Assembly: GCA_017470525.1 (NCBI GenBank)
Contig: JAFUYM010000053.1
Location: forward strand, 1 to 64,000
Source: Bacteroidaceae bacterium
GTDB lineage: Bacteria; Bacteroidota; Bacteroidia; Bacteroidales; Bacteroidaceae
Direction: 5' to 3'
DNA length: 64,000 nucleotides
Part shown: positions 43,928-53,652 of the stretch, piece after piece
How positions within the stretch are numbered: the stretch's first letter is position 1
Layout of the letters: every line of letters begins with the position of its first letter
Notes under the pieces: model-generated
What the model was told of the DNA's origin: nothing
Databases searched by the model: none
The model's input: the letters and a program-made list of their open reading frames with translations, nothing else
Translations under genes and position numbers: made by a program

Positions 43928-46486
43928 ATGAAGGTGTCCTATCTAAAGAAACTTCTTTTTATAATTGGACTTTCTATGGCAGTTCTGCCTGCTTTTTCTC
44001 AGTCGATGACGGATGAACAGGTGATTCGTTATGTGCAACAGGAGCAAGAGAAGGGTTCTACCCAACAGCAGATTGTGACCAAGTTGCTTCAAAGAGGTGT
44101 GACAACGGAACAATTGCGCCGTATCCGCAAGAAATATCAGGCAGAAAAAGAGAATCTGGGCGCTTCTGACTTGACGGGAAAGAACGCACAGAAATCCCAG
44201 ACTCGTCTGCGCCAAGAGCAGCAAGAGAAAGGAGAACTGAATCAGAAAAGGAATCAGTACATGATTCAGTCGCAGATGCGTGTACAGAATCGTAAGTATG
44301 GTACTCGCGAGGAGCGTGAGCAGGCATTGAATGATGAAATTGGTTTCATGGATATAGACTCACTCATTTATTATCAGAATTATTTCAAGGATGAGAACGA
44401 GGTTTTTGGTCGCAATATCTTCAACAACCAGATGCTGACGTTTGAACCTAACATGAATATGGCTACTCCATCCAATTATCGTTTGGGGGCAGGTGATGAG
44501 GTTATTATTGATGTCTGGGGTGCTTCTCAGGAGACTTTTGATGTGGTGGTTTCACCAGATGGTGTTGTGACTATTGAGGGAATCGGTCCTTGCAAAATAG
44601 GTGGTATGACAGTGGCTGAGGCAACTTCTTACCTCCGTTCGCGATTGGGTAAGTTCTATTCCGATTCGCAGATACAGATTGCTGTCGGTGAGACACGTAG
44701 CATTCAGGTGCAGGTGATGGGTGAGGTGAACATGCCAGGTAATTATACATTGAGTTCTCTTTCTTCAGCCTTCAATGCTTTGTATGCGGCAGGTGGCATC
44801 AGCGATATTGGTACATTGCGTGATATCAAGGTATATCGGCAAGGAAGGGTCGTTGCGTCGATAGACGTTTATGATTATATTCTGAATGGTAATTCTCATG
44901 GGGATGTGCGACTGGACGATAATGATATTGTGGTGGTTGGTCCTTACGATGCATTGGTTGATATTCGTGGTAAGGTGAAACGTCCTATGTTCTATGAGAT
45001 GAAGAGGAACGAGAGTCTTTCCACGTTGTTGAGTTATACGGGTGGTTTCACGGGCGATGCTTATAAGAAGAGCATTCGTGTGACCCGCAAGGATGGTGCA
45101 GAATATTCGATTCATACGGTGGGTGAATTTGATTGGAGTAACTTTACATTGGCTGATGGCGACTCTGTGTTTGTGGATAGTGTGATTGCCCGCTATTCGA
45201 ATATGGTGGAAGTGAGAGGTGCCGTTTTCCACAGTGGCATGTATCAGATGGATGGTAATATCAATACGGTCAGAGAACTCATCAAGGCTGCTGAAGGATT
45301 GCGTGAAGATGCTTTTACCGCACGTGCTGTGATGCACAGGCAGAAGGAAGACTTGACGCTGGAGGTGTTGGCTGTGGATATTAAGGGTATTATGGATGGT
45401 TCGGTTGCAGATATTCCATTGCGCAAGAATGATGTGTTGTTCATACCAAGCAAATTGGATATGACGGGCGAGCAGACGCTGTCAATCACGGGAGAGGTGA
45501 ATTTCCCTGGGGTATATGTCTATGCAGATAACACGACGATTGAGGACCTGATTTTACAGGCTGGTGGCTTGACGGATGCGGCCTCAACGGTGAAGGTGGA
45601 TGTGTATAGGCGCATTGACGACCCGCAGGCATTGGTGGGCAATGAGACTACGGCTGAGACGTTTACGTTTGCTTTGAAAGAAGGATTTGTTGTGGATGGC
45701 GAACCTGGTTTTGTTTTGCAGCCATACGACCAAGTGGCAGTGAGAAAGAGCCCATCTTATACGGAACAACAGAATGTATCTATTTCTGGTGCTGTCAACT
45801 TTGAAGGTTCTTATGCTATGACGAATAAGAATTATCGTTTGAGCGATTTGGTAAAGGCTTGTGGAGGACTGAGTTCTTTGGGATATGCCAAGGGTGCACG
45901 TCTGGAACGAACAATGACGGACGAAGAACGTCAGCAGCAGGAGGCATCGCTCAGAGCCTCACAGATTGCACTTTATGAGGAGTCGATGCAAGGTGATAAC
46001 AAGAACTTTGATTTGAACCGTGCAGACTCTCTTTTGCTCATGAAACTGGATGTCGGTACAACTTTCCCTGTGTCCATTGACTTGGATAGAGCCATCAAGA
46101 CACCAGGCTGTGAGGAAGACATCGTGTTGAGAGCAGGTGACAAACTGATTGTTCCTCAGTATTCGTCTATTGTCAAAGTGAGTGGTGATGTAATGTATCC
46201 TATCTCATTGAACTACAAAAAGGGCGAATCGCTCAACTATTATATCAAACGTGCAGGTGGTTATGGCGACAATGCACGAAAAGCACGTGTATATGCCGTA
46301 TATATGAATGGTGCGGTAGAATTGATTAACCATAGGAGCAAGAAAGCGGTTGAACCAGGATGTACGATTGTCGTGCCATCGAAGAAGCAAAAGAACAAGA
46401 TGACGACTGCCGAATATGCAGCAATGGGAACATCTGCCGCATCTATTGCTACGATGATGGTGACGATTGCTAATATATTGAAGTAA
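43928..46486 (+). CDS. SLBB-domain polysaccharide export protein (Wza-related)
   Basis: This 852-residue protein has a signal peptide (MKVSYLKKLLFIIGLSMAVLPAFSQ) and a helical, Gln/Lys/Arg-rich segment to about residue 130. The polysaccharide export domain follows (NYRLGAGDEVIIDVWGASQETF), and then about five to six SLBB repeats (VQVMGEVNMPGNYTLSS, LSITGEVNFPGVYVYAD, VSISGAVNFEGSYAMT and others). A C-terminal hydrophobic stretch closes it. It is the likely outer-membrane or periplasmic export channel of the locus. Confidence 0.9.
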   Translation: MKVSYLKKLLFIIGLSMAVLPAFSQSMTDEQVIRYVQQEQEKGSTQQQIVTKLLQRGVTTEQLRRIRKKYQAEKENLGASDLTGKNAQKSQTRLRQEQQEKGELNQKRNQYMIQSQMRVQNRKYGTREEREQALNDEIGFMDIDSLIYYQNYFKDENEVFGRNIFNNQMLTFEPNMNMATPSNYRLGAGDEVIIDVWGASQETFDVVVSPDGVVTIEGIGPCKIGGMTVAEATSYLRSRLGKFYSDSQIQIAVGETRSIQVQVMGEVNMPGNYTLSSLSSAFNALYAAGGISDIGTLRDIKVYRQGRVVASIDVYDYILNGNSHGDVRLDDNDIVVVGPYDALVDIRGKVKRPMFYEMKRNESLSTLLSYTGGFTGDAYKKSIRVTRKDGAEYSIHTVGEFDWSNFTLADGDSVFVDSVIARYSNMVEVRGAVFHSGMYQMDGNINTVRELIKAAEGLREDAFTARAVMHRQKEDLTLEVLAVDIKGIMDGSVADIPLRKNDVLFIPSKLDMTGEQTLSITGEVNFPGVYVYADNTTIEDLILQAGGLTDAASTVKVDVYRRIDDPQALVGNETTAETFTFALKEGFVVDGEPGFVLQPYDQVAVRKSPSYTEQQNVSISGAVNFEGSYAMTNKNYRLSDLVKACGGLSSLGYAKGARLERTMTDEERQQQEASLRASQIALYEESMQGDNKNFDLNRADSLLLMKLDVGTTFPVSIDLDRAIKTPGCEEDIVLRAGDKLIVPQYSSIVKVSGDVMYPISLNYKKGESLNYYIKRAGGYGDNARKARVYAVYMNGAVELINHRSKKAVEPGCTIVVPSKKQKNKMTTAEYAAMGTSAASIATMMVTIANILK

Positions 46487-46493
46487 CCAATTG

Positions 46494-47615
46494 ATGATGG
46501 ACAAGACGTATGATTTCTTAATTGTAGGCACAGGGCTCTTTGGTGCTGTTTCTGCATATTTACTGAAGAAGAAAGGCTATTCTGTTCTTCTGATAGATAA
46601 GCGTGACCATATTGGTGGCAATGTCTATACAGAGAAAGTGAAGGGTATCAATGTGCATAAATATGGTGCTCATATTTTCCATACGAGTAATAAGGAGGTG
46701 TGGCAGTTTGTCAATAGTTTTGTAGAGTTTAATCGTTACACAAACTCTCCTGTCGCTAACTATCAAGGTAAACTCTATAATCTTCCTTTCAATATGAACA
46801 CATTCTACCAAATGTGGGGTGTGAAAACTCCTGAAGAGGCGAAGGCAAAGATTGAAGAACAAAAGAAGGAATATCATATTGAAAATCCGAAGAATCTTGA
46901 GGAACAGGCAATCAGTTTGATAGGAAAGGACATCTATGAGGCACTTATCCAAGGTTACACTCAGAAACAATGGGGGCGTAAATGTACGGATTTGCCTGCT
47001 TTCATTATCAAGCGTTTGCCTGTGCGATTCACTTTTGACAATAATTACTTCAACGATAAATATCAAGGCATACCAGAAGGTGGTTACACAGTTCTGATAG
47101 AGAAGATGATTGACGGATGTGATGTCAAACTGGGTATTGATTATTTTGACCAGAAAGAAGAATGGGATGCATGTGCTGATAGGGTTATCTACACTGGTGA
47201 AATAGATAGATATTTCAATTATCAGTATGGGCATTTGCAATATCGTACGGTTTCCTTCGAGACAGAACTTCTGGAAGGTGTGGCAAACTATCAGGGTAAT
47301 GCTGTGGTGAATTACACTGATGCAGAAACGCCATATACGCGTATCATTGAACATAAGCATTTTGAAATGTTTGGACAGGCGATTACCGATTGTCCCGATA
47401 CGATTATTTCTCGAGAGTACAGCAAGGAGTGGCAACCTGGTGATGAACCCTATTATCCTGTCAATGATGACAAGAACTCCGAACTTTATGCAAAATACAA
47501 GGCTCTTGCTGACCAGCAGGATAAGGTCATCTTCGGTGGTCGCCTCGCGGAGTACAAATACTACGATATGCATAAAGTGATAGAGAGAGCATTCGAGGTG
47601 ATAGGTGGTATTTAA
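46494..47615 (+). CDS. glf: UDP-galactopyranose mutase
   Basis: Glf interconverts UDP-galactopyranose and UDP-galactofuranose. The 373-residue FAD protein opens with DFLIVGTGLFGAVSAYLLKKKGYSVLLIDKRDHIGG, an FAD-binding segment. GAHIFHTSNKEVW, GYTQKQWG and RTVSFETE are family signatures. ATG occurs at 46494 and 46497. The gene predicts galactofuranose in the polymer. It starts 7 bp after the SLBB gene. Confidence 0.95.
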   Translation: MMDKTYDFLIVGTGLFGAVSAYLLKKKGYSVLLIDKRDHIGGNVYTEKVKGINVHKYGAHIFHTSNKEVWQFVNSFVEFNRYTNSPVANYQGKLYNLPFNMNTFYQMWGVKTPEEAKAKIEEQKKEYHIENPKNLEEQAISLIGKDIYEALIQGYTQKQWGRKCTDLPAFIIKRLPVRFTFDNNYFNDKYQGIPEGGYTVLIEKMIDGCDVKLGIDYFDQKEEWDACADRVIYTGEIDRYFNYQYGHLQYRTVSFETELLEGVANYQGNAVVNYTDAETPYTRIIEHKHFEMFGQAITDCPDTIISREYSKEWQPGDEPYYPVNDDKNSELYAKYKALADQQDKVIFGGRLAEYKYYDMHKVIERAFEVIGGI

Positions 47616-47652
47616 GACGGATTTCTGTAATATTAAAGGCTAATTGTTTTTT

Positions 47653-48735
47653 ATGGAAGAAAAAGGGAATAATGCTAAAATCATAGATTTGCATAAGGTC
47701 TGGCGGGCAATGCGGCGCGAAAAGAAACTTTATTATAAAGTGTTGCCGATTGTTTTTGTGCTGTCTTGTGTGTGGATTTTTCCACAGCCCCGGTATTATG
47801 AAACTTCTGTCTCTCTGGCACCAGAATCGGGAGGGGGGGAGAATGGAGGTCTTGCTTCCATTGCATCGTCTTTTGGCTTAAGCATTGGTGGAATGGATGG
47901 TGGTGGAGATGCCATTTACCCAATTTTGTATCCTGAGTTGTTTGAATCTCCGGAATTTTTGGTGAGTTTGTTCGATATACAAGTGACAACAGATGATGGT
48001 GAACTGACAACAGATTATTACACTTATCTGAGGGAGCATCAAAAGAAGAATTGGTTGACGAAACCTTTTACCGATGCCGTGCGTTGGATGAAAAAGTTAT
48101 TTGCAGAAAAACGCCCCGATGTGGGCGGTGGTGCTGCTGGAAAAATCAATCCGTTCAGAATGTCAGAAGATGATGATGCTTTGATGAATTTGGTGAAGGA
48201 GTCCATTAAATGTGCTGTTGATAAGAAAACCGATGTGACGACAATTTCAGTACAAGACCAAGACCCCTTGGTTTGTGCCATTATTGCTGATTCTGTGAAA
48301 CAACGTTTGCAGGATTTCATTATTCAGTATCGGACCAGCAAGGCACGGTTAGATGTGGAATATTATCAAAAATTATCTACTCAGGCATTGGCTGATTATG
48401 AGGATGCAGTGAAAAAATATAGCGATTATTGTGATTCTCATAAAAATGTCATCTTGCAGGTGAATATTTCCGAACGTGACGAGTTGGAGAATAAAATGTC
48501 TTCCAAGTTCAACACATACAATGCAATGAATCTCCAAATGGAAGCGGCAAAAGCAAAAGTGCAAGAAAGAACTCCGTCTTTTACGACGTTGAAGAGTGCT
48601 TCTGTGCCTATTAAGCCTGCTGGTCCCAAAAGAATGCTCTTTGTTTTGGGTATGTTGATATTGGCTGCATTCATCACATCTTTGTATGCAGCAAGAGATG
48701 AATTCTTTGTCCAGTCAAATCAGACTTCCCATTGA
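47653..48735 (+). CDS. Wzz-type chain-length determinant protein
   Basis: This protein has about 360 residues. One membrane helix lies near the start (YYKVLPIVFVLSCVWIFPQPRYYETSVSLAPE), a long periplasmic helical part follows, and a second helix lies near the end (RMLFVLGMLILAAFITSLYA). This is the Wzz layout, which sets chain length of Wzy-made polymers. There is no fused tyrosine kinase, and no separate one in the window. ATG at 47653 fits best; an upstream TTG would add 3 residues. Confidence 0.88.
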   Translation: MEEKGNNAKIIDLHKVWRAMRREKKLYYKVLPIVFVLSCVWIFPQPRYYETSVSLAPESGGGENGGLASIASSFGLSIGGMDGGGDAIYPILYPELFESPEFLVSLFDIQVTTDDGELTTDYYTYLREHQKKNWLTKPFTDAVRWMKKLFAEKRPDVGGGAAGKINPFRMSEDDDALMNLVKESIKCAVDKKTDVTTISVQDQDPLVCAIIADSVKQRLQDFIIQYRTSKARLDVEYYQKLSTQALADYEDAVKKYSDYCDSHKNVILQVNISERDELENKMSSKFNTYNAMNLQMEAAKAKVQERTPSFTTLKSASVPIKPAGPKRMLFVLGMLILAAFITSLYAARDEFFVQSNQTSH

Positions 48736-48849
48736 AAGGAATGACAAGTCCATTTCTTGTTACTCTTTGATTGATTCCCGTCATTGTGGACTGAACAGAT
48801 ATACGTGATGTTCTGATAGATACATAACAAGATACACCTAAGACTTTAT

Positions 48850-50178
48850 ATGCGTTTTATAAAAGGCTATGACATATCAGAAAAGAAAAAGAGGGCTCTT
48901 ACGAATATCGTATGGGCTATTGGGGGCAAGGTGGTTAGTCTGATGAGTGTTCTTGTTGTGGGAATCATTGTCGCGCGATACTTGGGTAAAGAGCAATATG
49001 GCATCATGAATTACGTGGTGAGTTTTGTCGCCATTTTTCAAGTGTTTGCGGATTTTGGCCTTGACCTTATACAGATACGTGAAGAGTCCAAGAATCCTCA
49101 TTTAAGGGATAAAATAATTGGTACTGTATTCACATTGAAACTTTTGTTTGCGGTAATAGCGTTTCTGGCAATTCTTATTTTCATTTTTCTTTTTGAACAA
49201 GATGCGGAAATCCGTTGTTACATCATGCTTTATGCGTTTTCTGTGATTTTGAATACGACATGGGTGTCACGCAATCATTTTACGGCTATCGTTTGGAATG
49301 AGTATGTAGTGAAGACAGAGATTTCCCGAACTCTTATAGGGATGTTAGTAAAGGTTTGTCTTGTGGCTCTTCATCTTCCTTTGGTGTGGTTTATATGTTC
49401 GTTGGTTTTAGATTCCATCCTTTTGGCATCAGGATATACCTTATCATACATTAAAAAGGTTGATTCTGTGAAAAAATGGACTTTTGATAAAACGTTGGCT
49501 AATTATATGTTGAAGCAATCATTTCCTCTGCTTTTGTCGGGGGCTGCAATTATTGTTTATAATCGCATTGACCAGGTGATGATTGCAAATATGATAGACC
49601 AAAGCCATTTAGGAGTGTATTCAGTGGCTGTCCGTTTTGCAGAGATTTTAGTTTTTGTTCCGACGATTATCTCGCAAACAGTTAGCCCCCTGCTTGTTGA
49701 GACTCGTCAGAAGAGCATGGAGCGGTATGAGTATCTTTCTGGTGTTTTTATGAATGTAACTGTTTCGGCTTGTGTTATACTTGCAATTTTAACATGTTTA
49801 TTGTCTTATCCGATAGTATATATCACTTTTGGACAAACATATATAGGGGCAGCCTCCGTTCTTTCCATTTTGGCGTTCAAGGTAATAGGGGATGCGCTCT
49901 CACAGACGTCTGGGCAACTGATGATTATAGAAGGAATACAGAAATATGCATCGGTAAGAAATATTATTGGTTGTGTGACCTGTGTGGTGCTCAATCTGTT
50001 CCTGATTAAAAATTATGGGATTCATGGTGCTGCGTATGTGGCTATTATCACCATTTTTGTCTCTGGTACATTATCAGACTTTTTAATTCCTCCATACCAA
50101 AAGATTTTCTATAAGCAGATGAGAGCCGTCTTTATTGGATGGAAGGATATTATTCATATTAAAACATTGCTTAGATGA
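48850..50178 (+). CDS. Wzx-type oligosaccharide flippase
   Basis: This 442-residue protein has about 12-14 membrane segments and belongs to the polysaccharide biosynthesis/MATE-like flippases. Typical landmarks are NIVWAIGGKVVSLMSVLVVGIIVARYLGKEQYGIMNYVVSFV at the start and NRIDQVMIANMIDQSHLGVYSVAVRFAE in the middle. It should flip the lipid-linked repeat unit across the inner membrane. The DNA from here to about 55,600 is visibly AT-rich relative to the housekeeping genes. It overlaps the next gene by 4 bp. Confidence 0.9.
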   Translation: MRFIKGYDISEKKKRALTNIVWAIGGKVVSLMSVLVVGIIVARYLGKEQYGIMNYVVSFVAIFQVFADFGLDLIQIREESKNPHLRDKIIGTVFTLKLLFAVIAFLAILIFIFLFEQDAEIRCYIMLYAFSVILNTTWVSRNHFTAIVWNEYVVKTEISRTLIGMLVKVCLVALHLPLVWFICSLVLDSILLASGYTLSYIKKVDSVKKWTFDKTLANYMLKQSFPLLLSGAAIIVYNRIDQVMIANMIDQSHLGVYSVAVRFAEILVFVPTIISQTVSPLLVETRQKSMERYEYLSGVFMNVTVSACVILAILTCLLSYPIVYITFGQTYIGAASVLSILAFKVIGDALSQTSGQLMIIEGIQKYASVRNIIGCVTCVVLNLFLIKNYGIHGAAYVAIITIFVSGTLSDFLIPPYQKIFYKQMRAVFIGWKDIIHIKTLLR

Positions 50179-51170
50179 CCTTCTCGCAAATATATAAAGA
50201 TATAAGAACCCGTCTGTCGCTTCCAATCTTGTTTCTTATGGAGACATTTACCTATTGGATGCGGCTTTGCCGATACAATGCATCCATAAATACGGATGCC
50301 GATATCCGAAAGATGCAATATACATTGCTACGTGAAAATCATACCATAGAAAAAGGTATGTCTATACGTAATACACGTCGTGGTTTTGGACAGGCAAAAG
50401 TGACAGCACTTATTCAACGTCTTCGCCGCTATAATCGAATGTATGGTTCACAAGATAAGTCTTTCCTTGTCTATCCTCTTTCAACCATCAAGGCATATAT
50501 CGCGTATCAACATCAAGATAAAGTTGATATTCCCGAAATAGAAAAACTTTATGCTACTCTCTGCAATGAGGCCAATATCTCTTCGAACACAATTGTGTTG
50601 CCTGCAGGAATAGAAAGGGTTTTGGCTACTAATTTGCAAAAAGAAGCAGTTGGAAACTTCTCCTCTTTGCTTTATAGCAGGCATTCCATTCGTTATTTCA
50701 AAGATGAAATACCCTCAAAAGACTTGCTGGAGCAGGCTCTGATACTTTCTTCTCGTACTCCCTCTGCTTGCAATCGACAAGCATGGCATACACATATATA
50801 CTTTGGTGAAGATTCACATGAGTTGCTTCGTATGCAAGATGGATGCAAAGGTTTTTGTGAGGATATCCACTGTTGTATCGTTGTGACAGCAGACATGAAA
50901 GGTTTTCTCGGTCATGAACCATTCCAATGTTACATTGATGGCGGACTTTATGCCCAGAACCTTATTAACGCTCTTCATTATGTAGGGTTGGGAGCCATTC
51001 CTCTTTCCTGTGGATTTTTGAGCAAGAAATTGTATAAGATACAGGAAAAAATCAATATTCCTAAGAACGAGGTAATGATTGTTATCATTGGAACAGGTGT
51101 GATGCTTGATGAAATGAAAATCGCCATCTCTACCCGTAAATCGATTTCCTCTACGAATACATATCACTAA
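50175..51170 (+). CDS. Nitroreductase-family protein of the polysaccharide locus
   Basis: This 331-residue protein has an N-terminal helical extension of about 160 residues, ending in a membrane-leaning segment (LPILFLMETFTYWMRL near 15-30). A nitroreductase-like FMN domain follows (LLYSRHSIRYFKDEIPSKDLLEQALILSSRTPSACNRQAWHTHIYF, YIDGGLYAQNLINALHYVGLGAIPLSCG). Its place between flippase and polymerase, with an ATGA overlap, suggests a redox step on the polysaccharide or its carrier; the actual reaction is unknown. Confidence 0.8.
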   Translation: MTFSQIYKDIRTRLSLPILFLMETFTYWMRLCRYNASINTDADIRKMQYTLLRENHTIEKGMSIRNTRRGFGQAKVTALIQRLRRYNRMYGSQDKSFLVYPLSTIKAYIAYQHQDKVDIPEIEKLYATLCNEANISSNTIVLPAGIERVLATNLQKEAVGNFSSLLYSRHSIRYFKDEIPSKDLLEQALILSSRTPSACNRQAWHTHIYFGEDSHELLRMQDGCKGFCEDIHCCIVVTADMKGFLGHEPFQCYIDGGLYAQNLINALHYVGLGAIPLSCGFLSKKLYKIQEKINIPKNEVMIVIIGTGVMLDEMKIAISTRKSISSTNTYH

Positions 51171-51182
51171 ATACGTCATTTC

Positions 51183-52475
51183 ATGCATTTTATTCCACTC
51201 ATATATTTTAGTTGTCTTACCTATTATTTTTGGCAGAAGCATAAGACATTTGACGTGGCTGTATATATATCAATGTTATACGTCATCACGTCATTCTGTG
51301 GTGTGCTGATGGTTATGGGCGGATTCCTTTCTTCTGAAGGTGGTGTTTTGATAGATGGTTGGGAGCCTGAATTTGATATAAAACCAACGATTCTTTATTG
51401 TGGCCTCATCACATTGACAATCCTTCCGTTCTCTTTTGTTCGTCCTGAGAAATTGGAAGATATCACCAATGTGCATCGATATATTATTTATGCATTTACA
51501 TTTTTTGTTTTGCTGCAAGGAGGAGTCATGTATTTTCTTGTGGGCGAATTCGTTTCGGATTTGTTGAATGGTGATTTTAGATTTATCAAGGAAGCCCACT
51601 ATGCAGGTGACATCTCACCGGCTGATGTGAAAATGCTGACGATGCCTCTTCCTATACAAATAATGTATCTTTTAAGTTCTATCACTCTACTTGCTCTTCC
51701 TCTCTTCTTTTATTATTCTTGTATAGAAAAACGAAGTTTATGGCTAACGTTGCCTCTTCTTGCGGTTTCCATTAGCCCAATTCTTCGAGGGGTAGTGGTA
51801 GCAGACAGAACGGAAATTATTCATTACGGTTTGATGTTCTTTTTCTGTTTGGTATTTTTTCAGAAAGTCATTACAAGAAAGATTCGCAAATTCTTCCTTA
51901 TTTGTAGTATTCCTACAATTGCTATCGGATTAATTTATTTTCTTGCCGTATCCACGTCGCGGTTTGAAGACCAAGATGAAGGGGCTGAAGGAAGTTTGTT
52001 GGAATATGCAGGACAGTCGTATGCCAATTTCTGCTATTTCTATGAACACCACAATAGTGAGTTATATTATATTGAGCGTGAACTCCCAATCACATCGTAT
52101 TTCCTCTTTAAAAGTCAATACACAGAGACCAAGGAGGAACGAAGTGCTAAGGAAGGTTTCTTTATTGGAGTGTTTGCTTCCCATGTTGGCTCATGGATGC
52201 TTGATACGGGTCTCATAGGGAGTGTGGTTATTAGCGTTCTTTTTGCAATGATATGCTGTTTGGTTATTCATCGATACAATCGAACAAAATTTGATATAGC
52301 AGATGTGATGATGCTCTATGTCTTGGGGGCCATTCCAACATTTGGAATATTCTATTACAGGTATTACACTATTGCAACAGCATTTATTTACGTTGCTGCT
52401 GGAGTGCTTTTTCTTTGTTCAAAAATTGTATTCATTTGGGAAAAAGATAAAATAGAAAATACGACATTGGCATGA
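51183..52475 (+). CDS. O-antigen polymerase-like membrane protein (Wzy)
   Basis: This 430-residue protein has about 11 membrane segments and a large extramembrane loop around residues 255-335. The loop contains the ESQYTETKEERSAKEGFFIG-like segment (FKSQYTETKEERSAKEG) before a late hydrophobic block. The layout, size and place between flippase and transferases fit an O-antigen polymerase, a family that is hard to assign by sequence alone. It overlaps the next gene by 4 bp. Confidence 0.72.
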   Translation: MHFIPLIYFSCLTYYFWQKHKTFDVAVYISMLYVITSFCGVLMVMGGFLSSEGGVLIDGWEPEFDIKPTILYCGLITLTILPFSFVRPEKLEDITNVHRYIIYAFTFFVLLQGGVMYFLVGEFVSDLLNGDFRFIKEAHYAGDISPADVKMLTMPLPIQIMYLLSSITLLALPLFFYYSCIEKRSLWLTLPLLAVSISPILRGVVVADRTEIIHYGLMFFFCLVFFQKVITRKIRKFFLICSIPTIAIGLIYFLAVSTSRFEDQDEGAEGSLLEYAGQSYANFCYFYEHHNSELYYIERELPITSYFLFKSQYTETKEERSAKEGFFIGVFASHVGSWMLDTGLIGSVVISVLFAMICCLVIHRYNRTKFDIADVMMLYVLGAIPTFGIFYYRYYTIATAFIYVAAGVLFLCSKIVFIWEKDKIENTTLA

Positions 52476-53641
52476 AATACTATTTCCCTATACATCTTGA
52501 TGGTGGCAATCGTGGATGTGAGGCCATTGCAAAAGGTTCAGCGATACTGATGAATGAGACGGTTGACCATCTCATTGGGTATTGTCGGAATGTGGATTTG
52601 GATAAACAATTGGGTTTGGATAGTTATCTGACGCTCATTCCATATCATATTGAGTCCTATTTCATTGATAGATGTGTTGCCGCTATCAACAAACTTTTTC
52701 ATACGAATAAGACTTTAGAGTGGAGGTGGCTTTACTTTTATAGAAGTTTCCTGCGTATGATTACGAAAGATGACGTCATGATTTCTACGGGTGGGGATAT
52801 GTTGTGTTATGGAAATAATCAGGTCATTTATACAAATAACTGGTTGCATAAGCGAGGTGTCAAGACCGTGTTGTGGGGATGTTCTATGGGGGAGGAAAAT
52901 CAAACGCAAGAGAAATTGCAGACATTATTTAACTTCTCATTGATTTATGTTCGCGACTCTCTGACATACGATTATTTCAAGCGTTTGGGATTGAAAAATC
53001 TTTGCCTTCTTCCCGATCCGGCATTCATTCTTCCTGCAGAATCTTGTTCCATTCCAAATTGTTTCTCACATGACGAGGTAATAGGGCTTAATATTAGCAA
53101 TTTTGTGATGGGGGGAATGACATTGGATAGCAGGTTCGGTCAAGAAGTTCTTGGTTTAGTAGATTATATTTTGAGAGAGACGAAATACCATATTCTTCTC
53201 ATACCGCATGTGACGTGGAATATTGGAAATGTAAATCAAGATGACCGCCAGATGGCTCGTATTATTCATCTGCACTTTGGGGAGTCTGAACGAATACATA
53301 TATTGGATATGGATAATCTCAACTATTGCCAGATTCGTTATGTTATCTCGAAATGCAAGATGTTTATAGGTGCAAGAACTCATGCCGTCATTTCTGCGTA
53401 TTCGACATGTGTACCGGCTATTGCGTTAGGGTACTCCGTGAAATCACGGGGTATCGCCAAAGATTTGGGACTTGATGAACGTCTCGTGGTTAATTGTAAG
53501 AACTGCTCCGAAGGTTCTCTGCTTCGTTCTTTCTTATATCTAAAGGAAAACGAAGAGGCGATACGGGAACATTTGGAGGACACGATACCTGCCTATCAGC
53601 AAAAGACTTACCAAATACGGGAATATATAGGAAAATTGTAA
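52472..53641 (+). CDS. Polysaccharide pyruvyl transferase family protein
   Basis: This 389-residue protein matches the polysaccharide pyruvyl transferase family (CsaB/WcaK type). Landmarks are HLDGGNRGCEAIAKGSAIL at the start, STGGDMLCYGN, LWGCSMGEENQ, YVRDSLTYDYFKRLG and the late MFIGARTHAVISAYSTCVPAIALGYSVKSRGIAKDLG. It probably adds a pyruvate ketal from PEP to a sugar, giving negative charge. It overlaps the polymerase gene by 4 bp. Confidence 0.88.
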   Translation: MKYYFPIHLDGGNRGCEAIAKGSAILMNETVDHLIGYCRNVDLDKQLGLDSYLTLIPYHIESYFIDRCVAAINKLFHTNKTLEWRWLYFYRSFLRMITKDDVMISTGGDMLCYGNNQVIYTNNWLHKRGVKTVLWGCSMGEENQTQEKLQTLFNFSLIYVRDSLTYDYFKRLGLKNLCLLPDPAFILPAESCSIPNCFSHDEVIGLNISNFVMGGMTLDSRFGQEVLGLVDYILRETKYHILLIPHVTWNIGNVNQDDRQMARIIHLHFGESERIHILDMDNLNYCQIRYVISKCKMFIGARTHAVISAYSTCVPAIALGYSVKSRGIAKDLGLDERLVVNCKNCSEGSLLRSFLYLKENEEAIREHLEDTIPAYQQKTYQIREYIGKL

Positions 53642-53652
53642 CTGACAAATAT

